A program made the position numbers and the translations under genes. A stretch of DNA of 7,237 nt from CAZTHL01 sp964613585 (GTDB lineage: Bacteria > Pseudomonadota > Alphaproteobacteria > DSM-16000 > Inquilinaceae): contig CAZTHL010000132.1 of the NCBI GenBank assembly GCA_964613585.1, positions 1-7,237 on the forward strand. The letters are read 5' to 3'. The notes beneath the pieces are model-generated. The model searched no databases. It worked only from the letters and a program-made list of their open reading frames with translations, and was not told the origin of the DNA. Shown piece by piece: positions 1 through 7,041 of the stretch (positions are counted from its first letter, which is position 1; every line of letters begins with the position of its first letter).

Positions 1-560
1 CTAATAGCGGCGCTTGCGGGCTCTTTGCTATTAAGACCCGTTCCTTGAAGCACTATTTTTTGCGAAAGCGCGAGAGACTGTCGCCGTTGCCATGAAGGAT
101 CTGCCGGCGGTCGGCCCCATGTTGGCAAACCGCCCTTGGCGGCCTTGCATCAGGAATGTGGACCGCGACTTGGCACAATCTTGATCGACGTTACGCCTTG
201 TTTTGTCTCCAAAGACGGTGCCGATGCGCAATCAACAGGTCGAGGAAACGATCGCGGTGATACGCCTCGTTGAAAGGTGCCTTATCACCTTCCTCTTCGT
301 CCGAATTATCCTGTTTTTCTTTTGCGTCTATCGAAGCGACGTCATCGGCCGAAAGGCCTGGATGGCCATGACAGCGATATCGTGTGGAGTTTCCACGGCC
401 ACGATTTGCTCGTGCACCTGTCATCATTGACGGCTGGGCGGCGTGCACCCAGCTCCCGGAGCTTTGCGAGCGGATGCCGGCGTGTCTCGATGCTGTCCAC
501 GAGGCCGGTGACATCGAGACGACGCCCTTACAAGGATGATCGTCACCAAGGCACGCGGCT
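1..560. other. Lower-G+C gene-poor stretch, no recognisable gene
   Basis: This stretch differs in composition from the rest of the window: two sample lines counted by hand (1-60 and 301-360) are 47 to 50 percent G+C, while the genes to the right are far richer. Short open frames exist on both strands, the longest about 100 codons (191-514, minus), but none gives a protein I recognise and none has a clear ribosome binding site plus family motif. A frame at about 34-184 on the plus strand reads like protein but is short. Small inverted repeats lie at 384-396 (GTGGA, 3-nt loop) and 400-414 (CACGA, 5-nt loop). It could be the remnant of an acquired element or the decayed end of a gene lying to the left. 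No terminal inverted repeat, transposase motif or attachment site could be identified. Confidence 0.5.
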
Positions 561-567
561 CACGTCG

Positions 568-609
568 GATCCCTGATCCCTGATCCCTGATCCCTGATCC
601 CTGATCCCT
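568..609. repeat. Perfect tandem array of six 7-bp units (GATCCCT)
   Basis: Six identical copies of GATCCCT follow head to tail without a mismatch, at 568, 575, 582, 589, 596 and 603. Each unit carries a GATC site, so GATC recurs every 7 bp. The array is not inside any convincing gene and lies about 215 bp before the dehydrogenase start. Perfect identity suggests recent slippage or active maintenance, and copy number is likely to vary between strains. Similar short GATC-containing arrays occur as intergenic filler in G+C-rich proteobacteria, so a function should not be assumed. Confidence 0.95.
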
Positions 610-661
610 CAACGTGACGCGACACGCGAGGAGCCGGCACCGGCGCCGCCACGATGGCCTG

Positions 662-740
662 CCACAGGGCAAGGCCCCCCAAGGCCCTCCACAGGGCAAG
701 GCCCCCAAGGCCCTCCACAGGGCAAGACGCCCCCCAAGGC
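662..740. repeat. Imperfect 26-27-bp tandem repeat, about three copies
   Basis: Copies begin at 662, 689 and 715, each starting CCACAGGGCAAG and continuing into a C-run and AAGGCCC. The first is 27 bp and the second 26 bp (one C fewer in the run). The third has a 2-base difference after the GGCAAG and passes into a shorter CCCCAAGG repetition that reaches about 755. The unit length is not a constant multiple of three and no convincing protein reads through it, so this is a non-coding repeat. It sits between the 7-bp array and the hairpin in front of the dehydrogenase gene. Confidence 0.85.
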
Positions 741-761
741 CCCCCAAGGCCCCCATTGTCG

Positions 762-786
762 TGAACCGAAACGCCCTGCGGCTGTT
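762..786 (+). promoter_or_regulatory. Possible EcfG-type (general stress) promoter
   Basis: TGAAC at 762-766 is followed after exactly 17 bases by GTT at 784-786. This resembles the alphaproteobacterial EcfG promoter pattern (GGAAC, 16-17 bases, then CGTT), with a mismatch at the first base of the -35 element and at the C before GTT. It would place transcription start about 30 bases before the ATG at 825, a plausible distance. Dehydrogenases of this type are often stress-induced, which fits, but the match is imperfect and the same bases form a hairpin, so the resemblance may be accidental. Confidence 0.25.
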
Positions 787-790
787 TCGG
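766..790 (+). other. Hairpin / inverted repeat before the dehydrogenase gene
   Basis: CCGAAAC at 766-772 is the exact reverse complement of GTTTCGG at 784-790. Inside it GCC (773-775) can pair with GGC (780-782), leaving a CTGC loop and one bulged T at 783. The structure ends 34 bases before the ATG. It could be a transcription-factor operator, a leader-RNA structure, or a terminator of upstream transcription; no T-run follows it, which argues against a standard terminator. Confidence 0.55.
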
Positions 791-824
791 ACGGACGAGG
801 TCGTTCCGTCCCAGGGGGCCGTCC

Positions 825-1676
<852 letters not shown>

Positions 1677-1696
1677 GGCGGCCGCGGCCCGGCGTC

Positions 1697-1721
1697 CGGC
1701 CCGGCGCCGACGGCCGGGCCG
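1697..1721 (+). terminator. GC-rich hairpin 21 bp after the dehydrogenase stop
   Basis: CGGCCCGGC at 1697-1705 pairs perfectly with GCCGGGCCG at 1713-1721 around a 7-base loop, a nine-pair all-GC stem. It begins just after the TGA of the dehydrogenase and lies in a convergent gap, so termination is the natural reading. No T-run follows, so it is not a textbook intrinsic terminator; it may work with Rho or only protect the 3' end. Confidence 0.5.
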
Positions 1722-1760
1722 TTCGCCCGGGCATGGCCATCGCCGGCTGCCCTCCCGCGC

Positions 1761-1781
1761 GCCGGCGGACGCACCGCCGGC
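1761..1781. terminator. Second GC-rich hairpin in the convergent gap
   Basis: GCCGGCGG at 1761-1768 pairs perfectly with CCGCCGGC at 1774-1781 around the loop ACGCA. It lies between the two convergent genes and, being an inverted repeat, could serve transcripts from either side. It is about 190 bases beyond the glycosyltransferase stop, far for a dedicated terminator of that gene. There is no T-run on either side. Confidence 0.35.
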
Positions 1782-1969
1782 AGGGGGCGGCCGAAGCCCG
1801 GACGGCCGGAATGACGGCGGCGCCGCGTCAACCTTTTGGCAACCGTCGGCGTGGCAGGCTCGACCCCAGCATCGCCAGGGGTGCGCCCGCCGCCCCGGCG
1901 GGACCCGGTGAGCGGCGCCGTGTCGCCTCCGCCTCGGCCGATGCCGATCCTGCATCGCCCTACAGTGCC

Positions 1970-2782
1970 CTACGGCTCGCTACCCGGCGGCCCGGCGACC
2001 GGGCCGGCCAGGCGCAGCCGGGCATAGGCCCCGGGGAGGCGCCGCCGCACCGCCCAGGCGCCGGCCTGCGCCGCCGTGATGGCCCGGTTGAGCGCGGCCG
2101 GCGTGCCGAGGCGCTCGGCCCGGATCGCCCGCTGCTCGGCGCGGCCGAGGGCGGCCAGGCGCGCGGACAGGCCGGCCGGCTCGACCCGGGCGACGGCGAA
2201 GGGCAGGCGGCGGACGGTGCCGGCCCGGGCCAGCACGGCCAGGGTCAGGTCGTAGTCGGCCGCGATCCGGAAGCGCGGATCGAACGGCCGCGGGCCCAGC
2301 AGCGCGCGCCGGTAGACCAGCGCCGGGTGGTGCGTGAACAGCCCGGCCCAGGCGCGCTGCGGCGGCCGCGCCGGCTTGCGCCGCCAGCCCGCGGCCGAGC
2401 GCTCGAGCGCGTCGCCATAGAGGAGGTCGGGCGACCCGCCGAGCGCCTCGAGCAGCCGGGCGAGGGTGTCCGCCTCGGCCAGCGCGTCGCCGGCGTTGAG
2501 GAACAGAACGTGCCCGGCCGTGGCCCGGCGCAGCGCCCGGCTCATCCCCTCATAGGGGCCGGAGTCGGCGCCCGAGCAAAGGTCGGCCGCCGGGCCCGCG
2601 AGGACGGCGGCCAGCCCGGCCGAGCCGTCGGTCGAGCCGCCGTCCTGCACCAGCCACTCGATGCAGGCCAGGGCGGCGGCCGGCTGCGCCGCCAGGCTGG
2701 CATGGGTGCGCGCCAGGCCGTCGCGGTGGTCAAGGCAGACGGTGACGATGGCCAGGACGGGCCGGGCGGGCGCGGGGCTCAC
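1970..2782 (-). CDS. Family 2 glycosyltransferase (WcaE-like), polysaccharide synthesis
   Basis: The 270-residue product is a GT-A-fold family 2 glycosyltransferase that would transfer a sugar from a nucleotide-sugar donor to a growing glycan at the cytoplasmic face; donor and acceptor are unknown. After a beta strand (VLAIVTVCLDHRD, 9-21) come the donor-binding motif VQDGGSTDGS (45-54), SGPYEGMSRAL (74-84), FLNAGDAL (94-101) in the metal-binding position usually held by DxD, YGDA (122-125), HHPALVYRR (151-159) and RIAADYDL (172-179), which probably carries the catalytic base. These motifs are characteristic of the WcaE-like colanic-acid-type group. No membrane segment is evident. The start is GTG at 2782-2780 and overlaps the TGA of the upstream export gene by 4 bp (GTGA), which points to translational coupling; there is no independent ribosome binding site. 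The C-terminus is Arg/Ala/Pro-rich and ends at TAG 1972-1970. Family assignment is secure, the exact reaction is not. Confidence 0.92.
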   Translation of the reverse strand: MSPAPARPVLAIVTVCLDHRDGLARTHASLAAQPAAALACIEWLVQDGGSTDGSAGLAAVLAGPAADLCSGADSGPYEGMSRALRRATAGHVLFLNAGDALAEADTLARLLEALGGSPDLLYGDALERSAAGWRRKPARPPQRAWAGLFTHHPALVYRRALLGPRPFDPRFRIAADYDLTLAVLARAGTVRRLPFAVARVEPAGLSARLAALGRAEQRAIRAERLGTPAALNRAITAAQAGAWAVRRRLPGAYARLRLAGPVAGPPGSEP

Positions 2783-5700
2783 TCGGCGAGGCCGACGATG
2801 GTCGCCGCGCTGATCGCCAGGTTGCCGAGCACCCCGGTCAGGCTCTCCGACAGGGCCAGGAAGTCGAACGGCTCCGGGTCGCGCGGCACCACGATGGTCG
2901 AGCCGGGCGGCAGGAACACCGGCCGATGGTTCCAGGAGGCGACCGCCAGCGGCTCGGCACTGCCGTCCGGGTAGAGCACGAAGACCCGGCTCCGGTCGGC
3001 GCCGCGGGCGAGCCCGCCGGCCTCGCGGAGATACTCCCGCGGGGTCTTTCCGTCGCGGAACTGCAGGGCGGCCGGGGCCAGCACCTCGCCGGCGACGCGC
3101 ACGGTGAGCGGCCGGCGCGGGTAGTGCACGGCGTCGCCCGCCTGCAGCACGAGGTCGAGCTCCGGCGAGCGGCCGAGCGCCTGCGGATCGGCCTCGACGA
3201 CGATGCGGCCGGGCGGCTCGGCCGCGCGCAGCCGGGCGGCGAGCGCGCGCGCCCGGGCGATCTCGGCCTCGCGCGGCGGCTCATGGCTCGCCAGCGCCGC
3301 GGCGAGCCGGCTGTCAAGCCGGTCGGCGGCGGCGCGCAGTTCCTGCGCACGCACCGCCCGGGCCTGCGCCCGGGTGAACACCGCGCCGGCCGGATAGGCC
3401 TCGTCGGTCAAGCCGCCGGCCCGGGCAATCAGGTCGGACAGCCGCTCGCCGCGGACGATCCGATAGTGGCCCGGGCGGCGCACCTCGCCGCGGATCGCCA
3501 CCGTGCCGGCGTCGAGCGGGTCGAACAAGGCATGGACGCGGACCCGGTCGCCGGGGCGCAGCATAATGTCCGCGGCCGGATGCCGGGCCAGGTCGATCTC
3601 GGTCCGGGCCGCCGTGAAGGTGCCGTCGGCCTCGGCGCCGCGCGCCAGGATCTCGACGCGGCGCCGGTCGGCCCGGCCGGTCAGGCCGCCGGCGGCGTCC
3701 AGCAGGGCGTAGAGGCTGGTGTCGGGCACGACCGGGTAGCGGCCGGGCAGGACCACGGCGCCGTCGAGCGACACCGCCGCGTCCTCGAGGAACCGGTCGA
3801 CGGCGGCGGCGAGCCGGCGGTCCGCGAGCACCGGGCCGGGCTGCGTCGCGGCCGTCGCGGCGGGGTTGGCGTCGGCCGCGACGCCCGCGGGGTTGGCGTC
3901 GGCGGCGACCGGAATGGCCGGCATCGGGCCGAGATCGAGCTGCGGCGGAGGCGGTGGCCGGTCCGGCGGCGCCACCCGGTCGGCGCCCGCGTCGAGCCGC
4001 TCGGCGAGGCCGGTCCGGGAGAACAGGGTCACCGTGTCGCCGGCGCGCAGGCCGGGGGCCGGGCGGCCGCCCAGCACGGCGCGGGGCGAGAAGGCGAGGA
4101 TCCGGCGCTCCAGGGTCGCCGGGTCGCGCCGTACGATGACCCCGAGCAGCGGATAGGTGTCCTGGGCGAGCGCGCGGCCGCCGTCGAGCAGCGCCGCCAG
4201 GTCGGGGGTCCGGGCGAGCGGCCGCGCGCCGGGCAGGCGGACATGGCCGGTCAGGCGAACGCCCGGCGTGTCCAGCCGCACGGACCCGCCGGGCCGCGCG
4301 GGGGCGGCGACGACGGCGCTCGCGGGGCGGAAGCCGAGGGCCTCGCCGGGGCCATCGCCGGGTCCGCCGGCGAGGCTCGCCAGCGCGGCCGGGGGAAGCG
4401 CGGCGGCCGTCGGATAGAGGCCCGGGCGGCGCACCCCCTCGACCACGACGACCGCGTGGGCGAGCGCCAGCGGCAGCAGCTCGGGGAAGCGCCGGAAGAC
4501 CGCCGGGCACGGCACGCCCGACGGGGCCAGCCGCCGGGCGGCCGCGCTCAGCGCGCCGGCGCCGAGCGGACCCTCGGCCTCGGCCCGGACCGCCCGGGCG
4601 AGCGCGACCAGCCCGGGGCAGCGCGCGGCCCGGGCGGGCGACGGCGGCTCGCCGCGCAGCACGGCGAGGACCGGCGCGGCGGAGAGGAAGGCGACATCGG
4701 CCTCGGACAGCACGACCAGCCGGTCCTCGTCGCCGAGCGGATAGTAGCCGCGGCCGTCGAGGACGGCGGCCAGGTCGAGCGGGACCGCGCGGGCGGCGCC
4801 GGTGCCGCGGTCGCGGGTGAGCAGCGCGGCGAACGGCCGGTAGGCGCCCGGCGCCAGCGCCCCCGGCTCGGCGAGCAGGGCCGCCACCGAGCCGGCGCCG
4901 GCCCGGGCATACGGCCCCGGCACGGCGACGTGGCCGTCCAGGTAGACGGTGTCGCGGCGGCGGCCGGCGACCGGCGCCACCCGCAGGATGTCGCCGTCGC
5001 CGAGGCAGGGCTCCGCGGCGTCGTCGATCGCTGTCGCGCGCTCCGCCCCGTCCGGCCCGTAGGCCAGGCGCAGCAGGCGCAGCGGGCCCGGCCGCAGGGC
5101 GCCGCCGGCCAGCCGGATGGCCGCCGCCGGCGAGATCCGGCCGCGCTCCGGCGGCAGCTCGTAGATGCCGGGGGCGCGCGCGGCGCCGGCGACGGCGATG
5201 GTCGGGCCGAGCGCCGGCACCAGCAGGCGGTCGCCGTCCTCGACGGTCAGGTCCGCCGTCGACCCGGTGCCGCGCAGCAGCGCGTAGAGATCGATCGGAT
5301 GGCTGGCGCCGCCGCGGACCAGGCGGATGCCGCGCAGGCTGCCGCCGCGATCGATGCCGCCGGCGGCGAGCAGGGCGTCGAGGACCGTGGCGACGCTGGA
5401 GAGCCGCTGCGGGCCGGGCCGGCGGACGGCGCCTGTCACCAGGACGCCGACCTCACGGAGCCGGGTCACCGCGACGAACACCTCGGTCGGCTGCCGGTAG
5501 CGGGCCGCCACCGCCGCGGCCAGCTCGGCCCTGAGCTCGTCGAGCGGGCGGCCGGCGGCCGGGAGCGGCCGCAACTCCGGCAGGGTCAGGGTGCCGTCAC
5601 GGCCGATGGCGGCCTGCCAGTCGCGCGGCTCCGCGCCGCGCAGGGTCACGCGCAGCCGGTCGCCCGGGCCGAGGCGGTAGGCCCCGGGCACGGCGGCGAC

Positions 5701-5973
5701 CGGGGCGCGGGACGGCGTCGGGTGGCCGGCCGCCTCGAACAGGGCATAGCCGAACGTTTCGAGCGGCTCGCCGGACCGGTCGCGGTACAGGGCCTCGAGC
5801 GGCGACGACGGAGCCGCCGGCGCCGGCACGCCGGCCGACCGGTCGCCGAGCGGCACGTTGGTCGATCGGTCGCCGAGCGGCTCCCGGGCGGCGGCGGAGC
5901 CGAGGCCGATCGTGATCAGCAGGAGCAGGAGGCCGGGGATCAGGCGGCGGCTCGGACCGGGAGAAGGGCGCAT
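2779..5973 (-). CDS. Wza-type polysaccharide export protein with about eight SLBB modules
   Basis: The 1064-residue product belongs to the outer-membrane polysaccharide export (OPX) family, which forms the periplasmic and outer-membrane conduit for capsule or exopolysaccharide. A signal peptide is clear: basic start, LLLLLITIGLG (15-25), then SAAA before R30; there is no Cys, so no lipobox as in E. coli Wza. The Poly_export domain is at about 96-172 (LGPGDRLRVTLRG at 101-113). SLBB-like modules, recognised by the pattern VxGxVxxPGxY and a following AGG or GD, start near 175, 257, 341, 505, 571, 731, 822 and 956. The module at 822 is split by a charged Ala/Arg-rich helix (about 867-918), probably a coiled coil. 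A Pro/Ala linker (about 665-715) divides the protein, and a mostly hydrophobic segment (1036-1062) closes it. At 1064 residues it is far longer than Wza (about 380). The reading frame is open further upstream, but ATG 5973 is chosen because the signal peptide follows at once; no good ribosome binding site is visible. It is coupled to the glycosyltransferase downstream. Confidence 0.92.
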   Translation of the reverse strand: MRPSPGPSRRLIPGLLLLLITIGLGSAAAREPLGDRSTNVPLGDRSAGVPAPAAPSSPLEALYRDRSGEPLETFGYALFEAAGHPTPSRAPVAAVPGAYRLGPGDRLRVTLRGAEPRDWQAAIGRDGTLTLPELRPLPAAGRPLDELRAELAAAVAARYRQPTEVFVAVTRLREVGVLVTGAVRRPGPQRLSSVATVLDALLAAGGIDRGGSLRGIRLVRGGASHPIDLYALLRGTGSTADLTVEDGDRLLVPALGPTIAVAGAARAPGIYELPPERGRISPAAAIRLAGGALRPGPLRLLRLAYGPDGAERATAIDDAAEPCLGDGDILRVAPVAGRRRDTVYLDGHVAVPGPYARAGAGSVAALLAEPGALAPGAYRPFAALLTRDRGTGAARAVPLDLAAVLDGRGYYPLGDEDRLVVLSEADVAFLSAAPVLAVLRGEPPSPARAARCPGLVALARAVRAEAEGPLGAGALSAAARRLAPSGVPCPAVFRRFPELLPLALAHAVVVVEGVRRPGLYPTAAALPPAALASLAGGPGDGPGEALGFRPASAVVAAPARPGGSVRLDTPGVRLTGHVRLPGARPLARTPDLAALLDGGRALAQDTYPLLGVIVRRDPATLERRILAFSPRAVLGGRPAPGLRAGDTVTLFSRTGLAERLDAGADRVAPPDRPPPPPQLDLGPMPAIPVAADANPAGVAADANPAATAATQPGPVLADRRLAAAVDRFLEDAAVSLDGAVVLPGRYPVVPDTSLYALLDAAGGLTGRADRRRVEILARGAEADGTFTAARTEIDLARHPAADIMLRPGDRVRVHALFDPLDAGTVAIRGEVRRPGHYRIVRGERLSDLIARAGGLTDEAYPAGAVFTRAQARAVRAQELRAAADRLDSRLAAALASHEPPREAEIARARALAARLRAAEPPGRIVVEADPQALGRSPELDLVLQAGDAVHYPRRPLTVRVAGEVLAPAALQFRDGKTPREYLREAGGLARGADRSRVFVLYPDGSAEPLAVASWNHRPVFLPPGSTIVVPRDPEPFDFLALSESLTGVLGNLAISAATIVGLAE
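3861..3909 (-). repeat. Direct repeat in export gene, 27-bp period
   Basis: Twenty-two bases at 3861-3882 recur at 3888-3909 with one mismatch, 27 bp apart. On the coding strand this gives the 9-residue unit VAADANPAG followed by VAADANPAA (residues 689-706), inside the Pro/Ala-rich linker between the fifth and sixth SLBB modules. The frame is preserved, so copy-number change would alter only linker length. Confidence 0.9.
5836..5881 (-). repeat. Direct repeat just after the signal peptide of the export gene, 27-bp period
   Basis: Nineteen bases at 5836-5854 recur at 5863-5881 with one mismatch, again 27 bp apart. They encode PLGDRSTNV followed by PLGDRSAGV (residues 32-49), immediately after the predicted signal peptidase site and before the folded export domain. 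The duplication is in frame and lies in a region expected to be flexible. Confidence 0.9.
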
Positions 5974-6080
5974 GCGGGCACCGGCGCGGGTGGCGTCTCG
6001 AGCGCTAGGTGCATGCTCGCGCGTGAAGATTCGGCAAATGGCGGGAGCGGGCCGGCGATGCGACGTGAGCCGGAAACGCT
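5974..6080 (-). other. 107-bp gap between amidase and export genes
   Basis: The gap carries no gene, no clear terminator hairpin with a T-run, and no strong promoter. On the minus strand TTGCCG followed by a weak -10-like ATGCAC can be picked out, but the match is poor. The two genes run in the same direction, so read-through into the export gene is possible; the gap is equally wide enough for a separate promoter. Confidence 0.4.
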
Positions 6081-6959
6081 CTAGGAGCCGGGGGCGCGGC
6101 CGTCCAGGGAGAGCAGGGGCCGGTAGAGATCGGGCCGGCGGTCGCGGAACAGGCCCCAGGCGGCGCGCTGGGCGCGGATGGCATCGAGGTCGAGCGCGGC
6201 GGTGATCACCGTCTCCTCGTCGCGGCCGGCCTGGACCAGCAGCTCGCCGGTCGGCCCGGCGATGAAGGATGAGCCGTAGAACGTGATGGCGCAGCTCTCC
6301 CCGGCCTCGTGCCCGAGCCGGTTTGCCGCGACCACGGGCACGAGGTTGGCGGCGGCGTGGCCCTGCATGACCCGGGTCCAGTGGGGCTGGCTGTCCCAGG
6401 CCGGGTCGGGCGGCTCCGAGCCGATGGCCGTCGGGTACAGCAGCAGCTCGGCGCCGCCCAGCGCCAGGGCGCGGGCGGCCTCGGGAAACCACTGGTCCCA
6501 GCAGACGGCGCAGCCGAGCTCGGCGAAGCGGGTGCGGAAGACGCGGAAGCCGGTGTCTCCCGGAGAGAAGTAGAACTTCTCCTGGTAGCCCGGACCATCG
6601 GGGATGTGCGCCTTTCGATAGACGCCGAGCCGGCGGCCGTCGGCGTCGATCACGGCGAGGGCGTTGAAGTGGGCGTTGCCGGCCCGCTCGAAGAAGCTCA
6701 CCGGCAGCACCACGCCAAGCTCGGCGGCCAGCGCCTCCATGTGCCGGAGCAGGGGGTGGTCCTCGGCCGGCCGGGCCAAGCGCAAGTGCCCGGGGCTCTG
6801 GTCCTTGCAGAAGTAACGAAGCGTGAACAGCTCGGGTGCCAGGATGATCTGCGCGCCGGCGGCGGCAGCCTCGCGGATCAGGCGCTCGGCGCAGGCCAGA
6901 TTGGCCGCCTCGTCGTCCGAGCAGGCCATCTGGACCGCGGCGGCGATGACCTTTCCCAT
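6081..6959 (-). CDS. aguB: N-carbamoylputrescine amidase (carbon-nitrogen hydrolase)
   Basis: The 292-residue product is a nitrilase-superfamily amidase. It should hydrolyse N-carbamoylputrescine to putrescine, CO2 and ammonia, the last step of the agmatine route from arginine to putrescine, in the cytoplasm. The catalytic Glu-Lys-Cys triad is visible: E43 in APELF, K116 in YRKAHIPDGPG, C153 in CAVCWDQWFPE. The opening AVQMACSDDEAAN, the PELF..YFCKDQ stretch and YPTAIGSEP are typical of AguB rather than of general nitrilases or beta-ureidopropionase. Length equals that of characterised AguB proteins when ATG 6959 is used. The frame stays open upstream: ATG 7028 would add 23 residues (315 aa) and has the better ribosome binding site (GAAGGG, 7 bases away), while TTG 7043 would add 28. 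Family length favours 6959. Agmatine deiminase (AguA), the usual partner, is not in this window. The gene lies 107 bp before the export gene on the same strand. Function is well supported; the start is less certain. Confidence 0.9.
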   Translation of the reverse strand: MGKVIAAAVQMACSDDEAANLACAERLIREAAAAGAQIILAPELFTLRYFCKDQSPGHLRLARPAEDHPLLRHMEALAAELGVVLPVSFFERAGNAHFNALAVIDADGRRLGVYRKAHIPDGPGYQEKFYFSPGDTGFRVFRTRFAELGCAVCWDQWFPEAARALALGGAELLLYPTAIGSEPPDPAWDSQPHWTRVMQGHAAANLVPVVAANRLGHEAGESCAITFYGSSFIAGPTGELLVQAGRDEETVITAALDLDAIRAQRAAWGLFRDRRPDLYRPLLSLDGRAPGS

Positions 6960-7035
6960 GCGCGCGTGTCGTCCCGAGATCGTTTCGTCGTGGAATCGCG
7001 GCCGCGTCGCCGGCGACGAGGCCGGCATTCGATGA

Positions 7036-7041
7036 CCCTTC
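7036..7041 (-). promoter_or_regulatory. Possible ribosome binding site for an upstream aguB start
   Basis: On the minus strand GAAGGG lies 7 bases before the in-frame ATG at 7028-7026. The family-supported start at 6959 has no comparable purine-rich motif before it. This is the best sequence evidence for the longer, 315-residue form, whose extra 23 residues do not resemble a signal peptide or any known domain. Confidence 0.35.

Noticed and set aside
61..200. CxxCH-like heme motif (CRRCHE) in a plus-strand frame near 97-115
   Set aside because: An isolated five-residue match in a short frame with stops close by, no signal peptide and no axial Met context; chance is the simplest explanation.
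203..430. Small membrane protein (hydrophobic stretch in a 75-codon frame)
   Set aside because: One hydrophobic run in a T-rich stretch, no ribosome binding site of note, Cys-rich odd C-terminus and no recognisable relative.
568..760. CRISPR array
   Set aside because: The 7-bp units are contiguous without spacers and the 26-27-bp units are also head to tail; no cas gene is present.
2926..6084. 1052-codon open frame on the plus strand, antisense to the export gene
   Set aside because: It mirrors the G+C-rich codon pattern of the real gene on the other strand. Its product is low-complexity Arg/Gly/Ala-rich text with no domain, and the minus-strand frame has a signal peptide and clear family motifs.
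5974..6492. N-terminal extension of the export protein to 1237 residues
   Set aside because: It would overlap over 400 bp of the well-supported aguB gene in another frame and would bury the signal peptide inside the protein; the start at 5973 is far better.
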